Positions 9,881 through 18,218 of a stretch of DNA of 64,000 bases are shown here, piece after piece. The translations under genes and the position numbers were made by a program. The DNA comes from Streptomyces sp. PKU-EA00015 (GTDB lineage: Bacteria > Actinomycetota > Actinomycetes > Streptomycetales > Streptomycetaceae). Location: assembly GCF_013387495.1 (NCBI RefSeq), contig NZ_JABZEE010000001.1, positions 310,001 to 374,000 of the forward strand, in the 5' to 3' direction. How positions within the stretch are numbered: the first letter of the stretch is position 1; each line of letters begins with the position of its first letter. The notes below the pieces were generated by a model. It was not told the origin of the DNA. It worked only from the letters and a program-made list of their open reading frames with translations, and searched no databases.

Positions 9881-10411
9881 TCAGCTGCCTGCCTCCGCAA
9901 GCTTCTTGATGCCGCAAAGGGTGGCCTCCATCCCGGCGCTCAGCTCCTTCAGGCGGAAGGCAATGATCTCCTCCTCCCGGTCCGGCCGGCGATCGAGGGC
10001 CAGTGTGACTCCACTGCGGCCCGGCCCGATGAGGGCCGACTGCCGCAGCCGGGTGCCGCCGCCCTCGGCCTCGAGTTCGTAGCGCCAGGACGCCATGGAT
10101 TTCGCCGGGTCCAGCGTCGGTTCTCCGTACCGGCCGTCCGCATCCGTGACAGCCCAGGCGAACACCCGTTGTTCCTCCAGCTCGACCACATGGGAGACGG
10201 TCCGCCACTCGCCGAGCTGCTGGTGATGGTTGTAGCCCTCGAAGCGCGCGCCCACCAGAGGCCGGTCCGCGCCATCGAGCCACGCGACGCGCTGCAGCTC
10301 CGGGCTGAGCCGGGCAGGCAGACGAATGTCGGTCACCAGCTCCCAGACCCGCGGCACGGCCGCCCCGACATGAACATCACAGTGCACGCTCGGACCATCG
10401 GCAAATCGCAC
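9881..10411 (-). CDS. SRPBCC family protein (polyketide cyclase/dehydrase type)
   Basis: The 176-residue product has the START/SRPBCC pattern: an N-terminal strand and helix with WELVTDIRLPARLSPELQRV, a middle part with GARFEGYNHH and WRTVSHVVELEEQRVFAWAV, and a long C-terminal helix ending IKKLAEAGS. These folds enclose a hydrophobic pocket; some act as aromatases or cyclases, others have no known substrate. The GTG at 10411 has a purine-rich GAGGGGGA about 8 nt upstream. It is a single gene beside debris on both sides. No biosynthetic cluster lies nearby, so a role in antibiotic synthesis is not supported. Confidence 0.8.
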   Translation of the reverse strand: MRFADGPSVHCDVHVGAAVPRVWELVTDIRLPARLSPELQRVAWLDGADRPLVGARFEGYNHHQQLGEWRTVSHVVELEEQRVFAWAVTDADGRYGEPTLDPAKSMASWRYELEAEGGGTRLRQSALIGPGRSGVTLALDRRPDREEEIIAFRLKELSAGMEATLCGIKKLAEAGS

Positions 10412-10419
10412 AGCCGTCC

Positions 10420-10586
10420 CCCTCGGTGTCGAGTTCCCTGATCCTCCACGGCCGTGATCCGCTTACGCAACAGGCCCTGGGCCACGGCGGTCTCGGGTCG
10501 GCAGATGTGGCAGGGCTTGATGCCCGACTCCCGAGCGCGATCAGCGCCTCGTCGCGGTTCAGCCAGCCCATTGGGTGCTCGTACAT
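10420..10586 (-). pseudogene. Fragment resembling the C-terminus of a small actinobacterial protein (possibly DUF6233)
   Basis: On the minus strand MYEHPMGWLNRDEALIALG is followed, after a shift of frame, by SGIKPCHICRPETAVAQGLL. The combination of a basic Arg-Asp-Glu-Ala helix and a CHxCRP motif recalls the C-terminus of DUF6233 proteins, which are common in Streptomyces. The frame break and the missing N-terminus argue for a remnant. The remaining sequence up to 10753 holds no other gene that I can support. Confidence 0.35.
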
Positions 10587-10753
10587 ACTGAGTCCGCGGG
10601 CTGCGGGCCGCGGTCCCGAGGCCCGGTGGCCGCCCGGCTGTCGTGTGCCGACCGGATGGCAGTCGCATGAAAGGCCGAGCTTCGCTCCTGACCGGTGGCC
10701 CCGGCCGTGCGTAGAGTCCAGGAGATCGTTCGTCCCTACGACTTGGAGCTCCT

Positions 10754-12271
10754 GTGCACCGCAGACTCATCGTCCCGAGCGCGCTCGCGGCCACGCTTCT
10801 GCTGGCGATCCCGGCATCGGCCGCAAACACGTCGGTCGGGGCACCGGGCATCGGCGACCCCTACTACCCGGCAGCCGGGAACGGCGGCTACGACGTCTCC
10901 CACTACGACCTGAGGCTCACGTACCAGCCGCAGACGGACCTGCTGAAGGGGACGGCGACGATCCTCGCCACCACCACGCAGCGCCTGAGCCGCTTCAACC
11001 TCGACTTCGGGCTGTCCGTCGACGAGGTGCGCGTGAACGGCAGGAAGGCGGCGTTCACGGCGAGCGGCGACCGCGAGCTGGAGATCACTCCGGTGACACC
11101 GCTGGAGAAGGACCGGCCGGTCTCCGTCACCGTCCGGTACGCGGGCAAGCCGTCCGAGCTCAGCATCGGCGGCTACACCGCCTGGCACCGCACCCCGGAC
11201 GGCGGAGTCGCCGCGCAGGAGCCGGAGTCGGCGGTGTGGTGGTTCCCGAGCAACGACCATCCGCTGGACAAGGCGACCTACGACATCTCGGTCGCGGTCC
11301 CGGACGGCACCCAGGCCATCAGCAACGGCGTTCTCGTCTCACAGAGTTCGCGGCTGGGCTGGACGCGTTTCAACTGGCGCTCCGACAAGCCTCAGGCGTC
11401 GTACCTGGCGACGCTCGCCGTCGGCAAGTTCGACATCACGACCGACAAGACCGCGGACGGGCTGCCGGTCCTCAACGCGTACAGCAAGGACCTCGGCGAC
11501 AACGCGGGGGCGGCACGGGCCAGCATCGAGCGGACCGCCGAGGTCACCGAGTGGCTGACCGAGATCTTCGGCCCCTACCCGTTCAACGCGATCGGCGGTT
11601 ACGTGCCGAACGTGAAGAGCGGCTACGCGCTGGAGACGCAGACCCGCCCGTTCTACAGCCCACGGCAGTTCGCGAACGGCGTCAACGTCTCCGTGGTCGT
11701 GCACGAGATGGCGCACCAGTGGTACGGCGACAGCGTCTCGGTGGACGGCTGGAAGGACATCTGGGTCAACGAGGGCTTCGCCCGCTACAGCCAGTGGCTG
11801 TGGTCCGAGAAGGAGGGCGAGGGCACCGCGCAGGAGCTGGCGGACCACGTCTACGCGACGCGGGCGGCCGACGACCCGTTCTGGACGGTGACGCCGGGCG
11901 ACCCGGGCCCGGACAACCAGTTCCACATCGCCGTCTACGACCGGGGCGCGCTGGCGCTGCAGGCGCTGCGGAACGAGATCGGCGACGAGGACTTCTTCGA
12001 GATCCTCAAGGGCTGGCCGGCGGAGCGGGCGTACGGCAACGCCAAGGTGGGCGACTTCGTCGCGTACGCGGAGCGGATCTCGGGCAGGCCGCTGGGCGCC
12101 CTGTTCGACACGTGGCTGTACGAGCCCGCGAAGCCGGCCGCCCCGGCGGCGGCCGGGGCGCAAATCGCTCAGGGTGACGCGGCCCGGCCGGCGCAGCCGA
12201 AGTCCTGGAAGAAGATCGCGGAGACGAACACGATCCACGAGCACGAGCAGGGTCACGGACACGACCACTGA
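10754..12271 (+). CDS. Secreted M1 family metallopeptidase
   Basis: This 505-residue protein has a signal peptide ending at ASA (about 1-23) and an M1 gluzincin core. The zinc ligands are H317 and H321 in HEMAHQWYG, with catalytic E318, and third ligand E340 in WVNEGF. The exopeptidase loop appears as ALETQTRP (about 292-299), the variant seen in shorter secreted actinobacterial M1 enzymes. The C-terminal domain is shorter than in aminopeptidase N (about 870 residues). The protein ends in a His-rich tail, HEHEQGHGHDH, which might bind metal. The GTG at 10754 has GGAG 6 nt upstream. A strong hairpin follows at 12284. Confidence 0.9.
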   Translation: MHRRLIVPSALAATLLLAIPASAANTSVGAPGIGDPYYPAAGNGGYDVSHYDLRLTYQPQTDLLKGTATILATTTQRLSRFNLDFGLSVDEVRVNGRKAAFTASGDRELEITPVTPLEKDRPVSVTVRYAGKPSELSIGGYTAWHRTPDGGVAAQEPESAVWWFPSNDHPLDKATYDISVAVPDGTQAISNGVLVSQSSRLGWTRFNWRSDKPQASYLATLAVGKFDITTDKTADGLPVLNAYSKDLGDNAGAARASIERTAEVTEWLTEIFGPYPFNAIGGYVPNVKSGYALETQTRPFYSPRQFANGVNVSVVVHEMAHQWYGDSVSVDGWKDIWVNEGFARYSQWLWSEKEGEGTAQELADHVYATRAADDPFWTVTPGDPGPDNQFHIAVYDRGALALQALRNEIGDEDFFEILKGWPAERAYGNAKVGDFVAYAERISGRPLGALFDTWLYEPAKPAAPAAAGAQIAQGDAARPAQPKSWKKIAETNTIHEHEQGHGHDH

Positions 12272-12283
12272 CGGTGGTGACTC

Positions 12284-12315
12284 GGTGCCCCGCGGCCCAC
12301 GGTCCGCGGGGCACC
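12284..12315 (+). terminator. Hairpin terminator after the M1 peptidase gene
   Basis: Twelve perfectly paired bases (GGTGCCCCGCGG with CCGCGGGGCACC) enclose an 8-nt loop, 12 nt after the stop codon. There is no U tract, which is common for Streptomyces terminators. Confidence 0.75.
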
Positions 12316-12360
12316 AGTGCGTTCGGGCCGGGCCGATGACGCCGGCAGGCGCAGGCGGGC

Positions 12361-12462
12361 GGGCGCATGCCGTGCGGGCGCATGCCGTGCGGGCGCATGC
12401 CGTGCGGGCGCATGCCGTGCGGGCGCATGCCGTGCGGGCGCATGCCGTGCGGGCGCATGCCG
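12361..12462. repeat. 15-bp tandem repeat, six perfect copies plus one partial
   Basis: GGGCGCATGCCGTGC repeats six times without change (12361-12450) and a seventh copy keeps its first 12 bases. Each unit contains the palindrome GCATGC. The array lies between the M1 terminator and the LacI-type regulator promoter. The 15-bp period keeps reading frames open on both strands, but no gene with a start signal covers it. Confidence 0.9.
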
Positions 12463-12629
12463 GCGCGGAGTTCCGGTGACATCCCCGGTGGGACCGGCCG
12501 GCGCCCGGGCCGCGTGCACCGTCGGCGCGGCCGGGCAGCCAGGGCGGTGCACCCGGTGCCGGCGCACCGCGTGGCGGAGTCGAGCGTGGCCGGGCGGGCG
12601 GCACGGCGCCGGTACGGACGGGCGCTCGG

Positions 12630-12643
12630 TGGGAGCGCTCTCA
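12630..12643. promoter_or_regulatory. LacI-type operator upstream of the regulator gene
   Basis: TGGGAGCGCTCTCA is an almost perfect 14-bp palindrome. It matches the sites at 16580 and 16732 and closely resembles the TGGGAGCGCTCCCA box of the cellulose regulator CebR. It lies 19 bp before a candidate -10 TATCCT (12662-12667), over the expected -35, so autorepression is likely. Confidence 0.8.
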
Positions 12644-12718
12644 GGCGGCCGGGCCAGGAGTTATCCTGAGCGGCGTCAGGGCTCGCAGCCGACGGAGCAG
12701 ACACAAGGAGCGCCCGCC

Positions 12719-13744
12719 TTGCCCGAGCAGACCGCAGGGTCCCGTCCCACGCTGGAAGCCGTCGCCGCGCGTGCCGGGGTCTCACGGGCCACGGCCTCCC
12801 GGGTCGTCAACGGCGGTGCCGGAGTGCGGGCTCCCCTGGTCGACAAGGTGCGCCAGGCGGTCGAGGAGCTGGGCTACGTGCCCAACCACGCGGCCCGCAC
12901 CCTGGTCACCCGGCGCAACGGCGCGGTGGCCGTGATCATCGCGGAGCCGGAGTTCCGGATCTTCTCCGACCCGTTCTTCGAGCAGCAGGTGCGCGGGATC
13001 AGCCGCGAGCTGACCGCGCACGACTCGCAGCTCGTGCTGCTGTGGGTGGAGGGCCCCGGCGATCACGACCGCATCGCCCGCTATCTCGGCGGCGGCCATG
13101 TCGACGGCGCGCTCGCCTTCTCGCTGCACAACGACGACGAGCTGCCAGCCGTGATCGGCCGCGCCCAGATCCCCACCGTCTTCGGCGGCCGGCCCGTCAC
13201 CGGCTCCTCTCCCGACGTGCCGTACGTCGACTGCGACAACCGGGGCGGGGCGCGCGAGGCCGTGCGCCATCTCGTCTCGCTCGGGCGCACGTCCATCGCC
13301 CACATCGCGGGCCCCCGCGACCAGACCTCCGCGCTCGACCGCGTCGACGGGTACCGCGACGTGCTGGTCGACGCCGATCCCGGCCTGATCCGCCAGGGCG
13401 ACTTCACCGAGGAGAGCGGGGCCCGCGCGATGGCCGAGCTGCTGGACAGCCGCCCGGACGTGGACGGCGTGTTCGTCGCCAACGACCTGATGGCGTCGGG
13501 TGCCCTGCGGACGCTGCGCGAGCGGGGGGTGCGGGTGCCCGAGGACGTGGCGGTCGTCGGCTTCGACGACATGGAGTCCGTCGTCGCGACGACCCGGCCG
13601 GCGCTGACCACCGTGCGCCAGGACATCGAGGGCATGGGCCGGCTGATGGTCCGGCTCCTGATGCGGCTGCTGAGTGAGAGCGGGAGCGACACCCCCGCGT
13701 CCGTCATCACGCCGACCACACTGGTGCGGCGGGCGTCGGCCTGA
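12719..13744 (+). CDS. LacI family transcriptional regulator of the beta-glucan locus
   Basis: The 341-residue protein has an N-terminal helix-turn-helix (TLEAVAARAGVSRATASRVV) and hinge, followed by a periplasmic-binding-protein-like effector domain ending TRPALTTVRQDIEGMGRLMV. Such regulators repress sugar genes until an oligosaccharide binds. The TTG at 12719 has AAGGAG 8 nt upstream and places the helix-turn-helix at the usual distance from the start. It converges with the GH81 gene and precedes the ABC importer on the same strand beyond it. CebR-like operators at 12630, 16580 and 16732 are its likely targets. The effector is presumably a laminari-oligosaccharide, by inference from neighbours. 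Confidence 0.9.
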   Translation: MPEQTAGSRPTLEAVAARAGVSRATASRVVNGGAGVRAPLVDKVRQAVEELGYVPNHAARTLVTRRNGAVAVIIAEPEFRIFSDPFFEQQVRGISRELTAHDSQLVLLWVEGPGDHDRIARYLGGGHVDGALAFSLHNDDELPAVIGRAQIPTVFGGRPVTGSSPDVPYVDCDNRGGAREAVRHLVSLGRTSIAHIAGPRDQTSALDRVDGYRDVLVDADPGLIRQGDFTEESGARAMAELLDSRPDVDGVFVANDLMASGALRTLRERGVRVPEDVAVVGFDDMESVVATTRPALTTVRQDIEGMGRLMVRLLMRLLSESGSDTPASVITPTTLVRRASA

Positions 13745-13776
13745 TCGCCGGCGCCCGCCGCCTCTCGTGCGGTCCG

Positions 13777-16545
13777 TCAGCCGTAGGGGATCACCAGCAC
13801 GGAGGTGTCCGTCCCGGTCCGGAGCCTGGACGTGCCGTTGCCGATCGCGCTCCACACCTCCAGCCGTACGGTGCCGCCGGCGAGGTTGCCGAGCGTGCCC
13901 GTCGCCGACTTGAGCCCGCGCGACTGCGCGTACTCCTCCCAGCCCGTGACGGGGTCGGTGGCGAAGTAGTGGTACGTCTCGGTCCGCTCGAAGGTGCCGT
14001 CACCGGTGAGGTCGTAGCTGACACGGGCCTGCTGGCCGAGGCCCACCGTGGGGCCCGCGTCCACCGGGAGCCGGAAGGCGGTCGAGGCGCCGGGCCTGAG
14101 CGTGCCGGTCACTCCGCGGACCTCGTAGACCAGCGGCCGGTACGGGGTGCCGTCGTGGTTGGCGCCGTCCGCGGACGCGATCGTGTCGCTGCCCGGCGTG
14201 CCGCCGGTCGCCGTGGTCAGGGTGCCCCCGCTGCGCAGCTGGAACGTGTTGCCCGTCGGCGGCTGGGGATCCGGGTCGCCGCCGCTCCCGGTGCCGGTCG
14301 CGGTCGACCGGGCCGGTACGGACAGGGTTTTGCCGTCGGAGAATGTCACGGTGCGGGCCGTCGCGCCGTGGTTGTGCGCCGCGTACATCCGTACCGTGCC
14401 CTTGGTGAAGACGGCCGACGTCGGGATGTCGCCTGTCACGGTGGCGTCCGGGGCGCCGAGTGTGTCCAGCGTGCTGATCCAGTGGTAGGTGTGGGCCTTG
14501 GACTCGCCCTGTTCGGGGGTGTAGCCGGCGTGACCCGCGTCCCACTTCGACCGGGCGGCCGCCGGGTCGGCGAGCGACTGGAACTCCCAGAGGATGTCGC
14601 GCCATTCGACGGCCGGGCCGCCGTTCTCCCGTTCCATCTCGGCGATGTTGCGCCGGATGGCCGCCTTCTCGCCGCCCAGGTGCAGTGAACCGCCGGTCAC
14701 GGGCAGCACGTTGATGCCGTGGATCTCCTCGGGGTTCGCGGTCCACCAGGTGGCGTACGCGGCGCCGCTGCCCCACACCATGCCGGCCGTGTCATGGCCG
14801 AACGAGGCGGGGAAGACCTGCTCGTCGGCGTCGAACCAGTACTGCGCGATCGACTCCGCCTCCGTCGTCAGCAGGTACGTGCCGAGGTCGCGCAGCGCGG
14901 TGTCGCCGGTCGCCGAGCCCCACAGGACCAGTGCGGCGCTGAGGTTGGTGGACTCCGACGACGACTCCTGGTTGTTGCCCGCGGCGAAGCCCTGGTGGCC
15001 GGACGCCCAGCTGTGCCCCGCGTACACGTCGAAGCCGCGCAGGAAGGGGAAGGCGGTGTCGGTGCGGCTGGGGTTGGCGGTGTCGCGGACCAGGGTCTTC
15101 ACCATGCCGCCCCACGCGGAGTCGGCGGCCCACCCCTGGTCGTACTGGGCGACGACGGCCGCCGCGTAGACGTAGTAGCCGTAGTGGAAGTGGTGGTCGT
15201 TGAGCTCGGTGTCGCTGCCGTAGGAGGCCGGGTAGCCGGTCAGCGTCCGCCAGTTCCTGTCGTACGAGAACTCCGACGCGCCGCCCGTGGTGAACCACTC
15301 CTGGAGCCTGCCCTTGATCAGGCCGATGAGCCGGTCACGGACGGCGCTCTCGCCGATCTGGTCGGCGAGGGGCACGAGCTGGGCGAGACGGCCGAGTGCC
15401 TTGCCGGTCCAGTACGTGTCGGTGGCCCCGGAGAACGGATCGGAGGCGTTCACGACCTCGTTCAGGTATCCGCGCAGGCGTGCCGCGTCCACGCCGTTCG
15501 ACTTCGGCAGGGCGGGCAGTACCCCGGACGCCTTCTGGGAGGTGGTGAACGACGCGCCCTCGCGGACCTTCATGGCGCCGCGCGGCGAGACGTACGTGTA
15601 CGGGGTGAGCGGGTCGGCGGTGTGGAGCCACTGGTGGCGGTACAGGGCCTGGAGCGTGCCGCGTTCGCTGCCCTCCCTGGCCTCGGTCGTGAGCGTGTAC
15701 GTGGCTCGCACCGTGCCGCCCGCGGAGCTCCAGGCGACCTTCGATCCGGTGACGAAACTGTAGGCGTACTTCCTGTAGGTCGCGAGGGCGTCGGTGGAGG
15801 GCAGGACGGCGAGGGAGAAGTAGTCCTTGCCGCCGAGGCCCGCGCTGATCGTGGACCCGGAGACGTTCCAGTCGCTGCCGGTGGGCGCGAACAGGGCGTA
15901 GTGGTGGCCGGCGACGGTGATGCCGAGGACGTTGCCCTGGTCGGCGAAGACGGTGGGGGCGGCGGCCGTGGTGATCTGCGCGTTCGCGCCGGTGCCCTTG
16001 GCGTACACGAAGGGAAGGCCGTGCCCGATGGTGGTGCGCAGCGTGCGGGCGCCGTCGGACCAGTAGGGGGTCACGGTCCAGTCGGACCAGTCGTCGGCCT
16101 TGGTGTCGGGCGAGTTGAGCCCGGCGAGGCCGATGGTCAGGTCCCGCTTGTGGGCGAACTCGTACTGGCGTCCGTCGCCGACGATCGCCGGGGTGGTGGG
16201 GTAGCCGACGTCGAGGCCGCCGGCTGTGGCCTGGTAGGTGAGCGGGTGTCCGTACATGGGAGTGGAGTACGGGTTGTCGCCGTAGCGCTGGAAGGCGAGG
16301 GAGGACCACCAGTCGTTGGTGGGCACCGGCCGGGCCGAGGCCGCGGCGGTGACCTTGGGGGTGACCGGTGTGCCGGTGTTGGTGGTGGGGCCGGACGTGC
16401 CGGCGGGACGGGTGTCGGAGTAACTGCCGGAGCCTACGGGGACGGTGGCGGCGGCCGCGGGTGCGGCGGCGGGGCCGAGTCCGACGGCGGCCAGGGTGGT
16501 GGCCAGGACCAGCGCGGCAGCTGGTCCGGTGCGGGGGGCTGGCAT
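13777..16545 (-). CDS. Secreted GH81 endo-beta-1,3-glucanase
   Basis: This 922-residue protein has a signal peptide (about 1-34) and a GH81 catalytic region. That region begins near PTNDWWSSL (75) and includes the conserved DHHFHYGYY with likely general acid D450, and NQESSSESTN with E527 and E531. GH81 enzymes cut beta-1,3-glucans such as laminarin, callose and fungal wall glucan with inversion. A Pro/Gly linker near 755-765 leads to about 158 C-terminal residues (GNTFQLRSGG to VIPYG) that look like a beta-rich accessory or carbohydrate-binding module. The ATG at 16545 is chosen because GAGG lies about 7 nt upstream; the GTG at 16554 overlaps that site. Its promoter carries a LacI-type operator. 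Confidence 0.9.
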   Translation of the reverse strand: MPAPRTGPAAALVLATTLAAVGLGPAAAPAAAATVPVGSGSYSDTRPAGTSGPTTNTGTPVTPKVTAAASARPVPTNDWWSSLAFQRYGDNPYSTPMYGHPLTYQATAGGLDVGYPTTPAIVGDGRQYEFAHKRDLTIGLAGLNSPDTKADDWSDWTVTPYWSDGARTLRTTIGHGLPFVYAKGTGANAQITTAAAPTVFADQGNVLGITVAGHHYALFAPTGSDWNVSGSTISAGLGGKDYFSLAVLPSTDALATYRKYAYSFVTGSKVAWSSAGGTVRATYTLTTEAREGSERGTLQALYRHQWLHTADPLTPYTYVSPRGAMKVREGASFTTSQKASGVLPALPKSNGVDAARLRGYLNEVVNASDPFSGATDTYWTGKALGRLAQLVPLADQIGESAVRDRLIGLIKGRLQEWFTTGGASEFSYDRNWRTLTGYPASYGSDTELNDHHFHYGYYVYAAAVVAQYDQGWAADSAWGGMVKTLVRDTANPSRTDTAFPFLRGFDVYAGHSWASGHQGFAAGNNQESSSESTNLSAALVLWGSATGDTALRDLGTYLLTTEAESIAQYWFDADEQVFPASFGHDTAGMVWGSGAAYATWWTANPEEIHGINVLPVTGGSLHLGGEKAAIRRNIAEMERENGGPAVEWRDILWEFQSLADPAAARSKWDAGHAGYTPEQGESKAHTYHWISTLDTLGAPDATVTGDIPTSAVFTKGTVRMYAAHNHGATARTVTFSDGKTLSVPARSTATGTGSGGDPDPQPPTGNTFQLRSGGTLTTATGGTPGSDTIASADGANHDGTPYRPLVYEVRGVTGTLRPGASTAFRLPVDAGPTVGLGQQARVSYDLTGDGTFERTETYHYFATDPVTGWEEYAQSRGLKSATGTLGNLAGGTVRLEVWSAIGNGTSRLRTGTDTSVLVIPYG

Positions 16546-16579
16546 GGACGGCACCTCACGTCATCATGGATTGGGGGGC

Positions 16580-16593
16580 CGAGAGCGCTCTCA
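16580..16593. promoter_or_regulatory. LacI-type operator at the GH81 promoter
   Basis: CGAGAGCGCTCTCA contains the perfect palindrome GAGAGCGCTCTC (16581-16592). It lies just downstream of the predicted start site of the GH81 promoter, where a bound repressor would block transcription. Confidence 0.85.
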
Positions 16594-16602
16594 GATGGCC
16601 GC

Positions 16603-16632
16603 AACGTAAAACTCCTGAAACGCACGTGTCAA
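16603..16632 (-). promoter_or_regulatory. Promoter of the GH81 gene
   Basis: On the minus strand TTGACA (16632-16627) is followed after 18 bp by TACGTT (16608-16603), a good match to the main vegetative promoter class. Predicted initiation falls near 16596, next to the operator at 16580-16593. Confidence 0.7.
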
Positions 16633-16731
16633 TAGATGAGACACAGACGGGAGTTGGGCCCGAGTCCAAGCCGTTACGCCTTCGACTATTGACGGGGCGA
16701 GTACGGAGCGGGCACGCTCCAGTCGCAGATC

Positions 16732-16745
16732 TGAGAGCGCTCTCA
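16732..16745. promoter_or_regulatory. LacI-type operator upstream of the sugar importer operon
   Basis: TGAGAGCGCTCTCA is a perfect 14-bp palindrome, 57 bp before the binding-protein start codon. A candidate -35 TTGACG lies at 16689-16694. It shares its core with the sites at 12630 and 16580. Confidence 0.9.
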
Positions 16746-16802
16746 CGCAGTACCGACCACCTTCTCGCTCTCGCTCCACCCCGAAGCCAAGGGAGGCTTC
16801 CC

Positions 16803-18104
16803 ATGCCCATAGCCCGAGCCGCCAAGAGGGCCGCCGTCCGACTGGGTGCGGTCGCGCTCGCCGGGGCACTGCTCGCCGCCTGCGGAGGTTCGTCCGACGG
16901 CGCTGCCGACAGCGCGGGCGGAAAGGTCACGCTCACCGTCGACCTGTTCGGATCCTTCGGCTACAAGGAGGCCGGGCTCTACGCCGAGTACGAGAAGCTC
17001 CACCCGGACGTCACGATCAAGCAGACGGACACCGAGGACGAGGCCGACTACTGGAAGTCGCTCCAGACCCGGCTGGCCGGCGGCGGCGGTCTCGCCGACG
17101 TCCAGGGCATCGAGGTGGGGCGGATCGCGTCGGTCACCCAGCAGCAGGCCGACAGGTTCGAGGACCTGAGGACGCATGGCGCGGACAAGCTCGAGGACCG
17201 GTTCGCCGAGGCCAAGTGGGCGGCCGCGACCGGCAGGGACGGCCAGGTGCTGGGGCTCGGCACGGACGTCGGCCCCGAGGCCATGTGCTACCGCACCGAC
17301 CTGTTCGCCGAGGCCGGACTGCCCACGGACCGCGAGGAGCTCGCGAAGAAGTGGTCGACGTGGGAGGGCTACCTGGAGCTGGGCCGGCAGTACAAGGAGA
17401 AGGCGCCGGCCAAGAGTGCCTGGCTGGACAGTGTCGGCAGCCTGTTCTCCATCATGATCGGCCAGGAGAAGGAGCGTTACCACGACGCCTCCGGGAAGCT
17501 GATCTGGGAGACCAACCCCGCCATCAAGGCCGCCTGGGACACCTCCGTCGAGGCAGCGCAGGACGGACTGAGCGCCGAGCTCGACCAGTGGTCCCCGCAG
17601 TGGAACCAGGCCTTCGCCGCCGGTTCCTTCGCCACCATCCCGTGCCCCGCCTGGATGCTCGGCTACATCAAGGGCCAGGCCGGTGACGGCGGCAAGGGCA
17701 AGTGGGACATCGCGAAGCTGCCCGGCGGCGCCGGCAACTGGGGCGGCTCCTACCTGTCGATCCCGCGCGCCGCGAAGCACAAGAAGGAGGCGTACGAGCT
17801 GATCGAGTGGCTCACCGCCCCCGAGCAGCAGGCCAAGCTCTTCCGCAAGCAGGGCAACTTCCCCTCGGCGACAGGCGCCATCGACCAGGTCGCCGACGCG
17901 AAGGACCCGTACTTCTCGGACGCCCCCATCGGGCGGATCTTCGGTGCCGCGGCCAAAGCCGCACCGGTCCAGGTGCTCGGAGTCCACGACCAGAACGTGA
18001 ACCAGCAGATCACCAACGCGCTGAGCGAGGTCGAGCGCAAGGGCACCTCACCCGACAAGGCGTGGTCGAACGCCAAGAAGGGTGTCGACAACACCATCGG
18101 CTGA
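16803..18104 (+). CDS. ABC transporter extracellular sugar-binding lipoprotein
   Basis: The 433-residue protein has a lipoprotein signal with lipobox LLAAC (C27) followed by GGSSDG, so it should be anchored outside the membrane. The rest matches family 1 extracellular solute-binding proteins for oligosaccharides: VTLTVDLFGSFGYKEAGLYA near the start, and WSPQWNQAFAAGSFATIPCP in the middle. It would capture products of the GH81 enzyme for the two permeases downstream. AGGGAGG lies 7 nt before the ATG. No dedicated ATPase gene follows, so the importer probably uses a shared MsiK-type ATPase, as is usual in Streptomyces. Confidence 0.9.
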   Translation: MPIARAAKRAAVRLGAVALAGALLAACGGSSDGAADSAGGKVTLTVDLFGSFGYKEAGLYAEYEKLHPDVTIKQTDTEDEADYWKSLQTRLAGGGGLADVQGIEVGRIASVTQQQADRFEDLRTHGADKLEDRFAEAKWAAATGRDGQVLGLGTDVGPEAMCYRTDLFAEAGLPTDREELAKKWSTWEGYLELGRQYKEKAPAKSAWLDSVGSLFSIMIGQEKERYHDASGKLIWETNPAIKAAWDTSVEAAQDGLSAELDQWSPQWNQAFAAGSFATIPCPAWMLGYIKGQAGDGGKGKWDIAKLPGGAGNWGGSYLSIPRAAKHKKEAYELIEWLTAPEQQAKLFRKQGNFPSATGAIDQVADAKDPYFSDAPIGRIFGAAAKAAPVQVLGVHDQNVNQQITNALSEVERKGTSPDKAWSNAKKGVDNTIG

Positions 18105-18218
18105 CGCCAGGTCCTGAAACTCCGGGCCCGGTCCCTGACCACTCCCGCCCCGGACCGGGCCCGGACACCCCCTGGGCCCCGCCCTGTACCGAACCGACTC
18201 CCTCCGAAGGGCCGCACC

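Noticed and set aside
12361..12462. The 15-bp repeats as a CRISPR array
   Set aside because: Units are directly adjacent, with no unique spacers and no cas genes nearby.
12253..12567. A repetitive protein (ARHAP repeats) encoded by the 15-bp array
   Set aside because: The frame is open only because the period is a multiple of three; there is no ribosome-binding site, and all frames read simple repeats.
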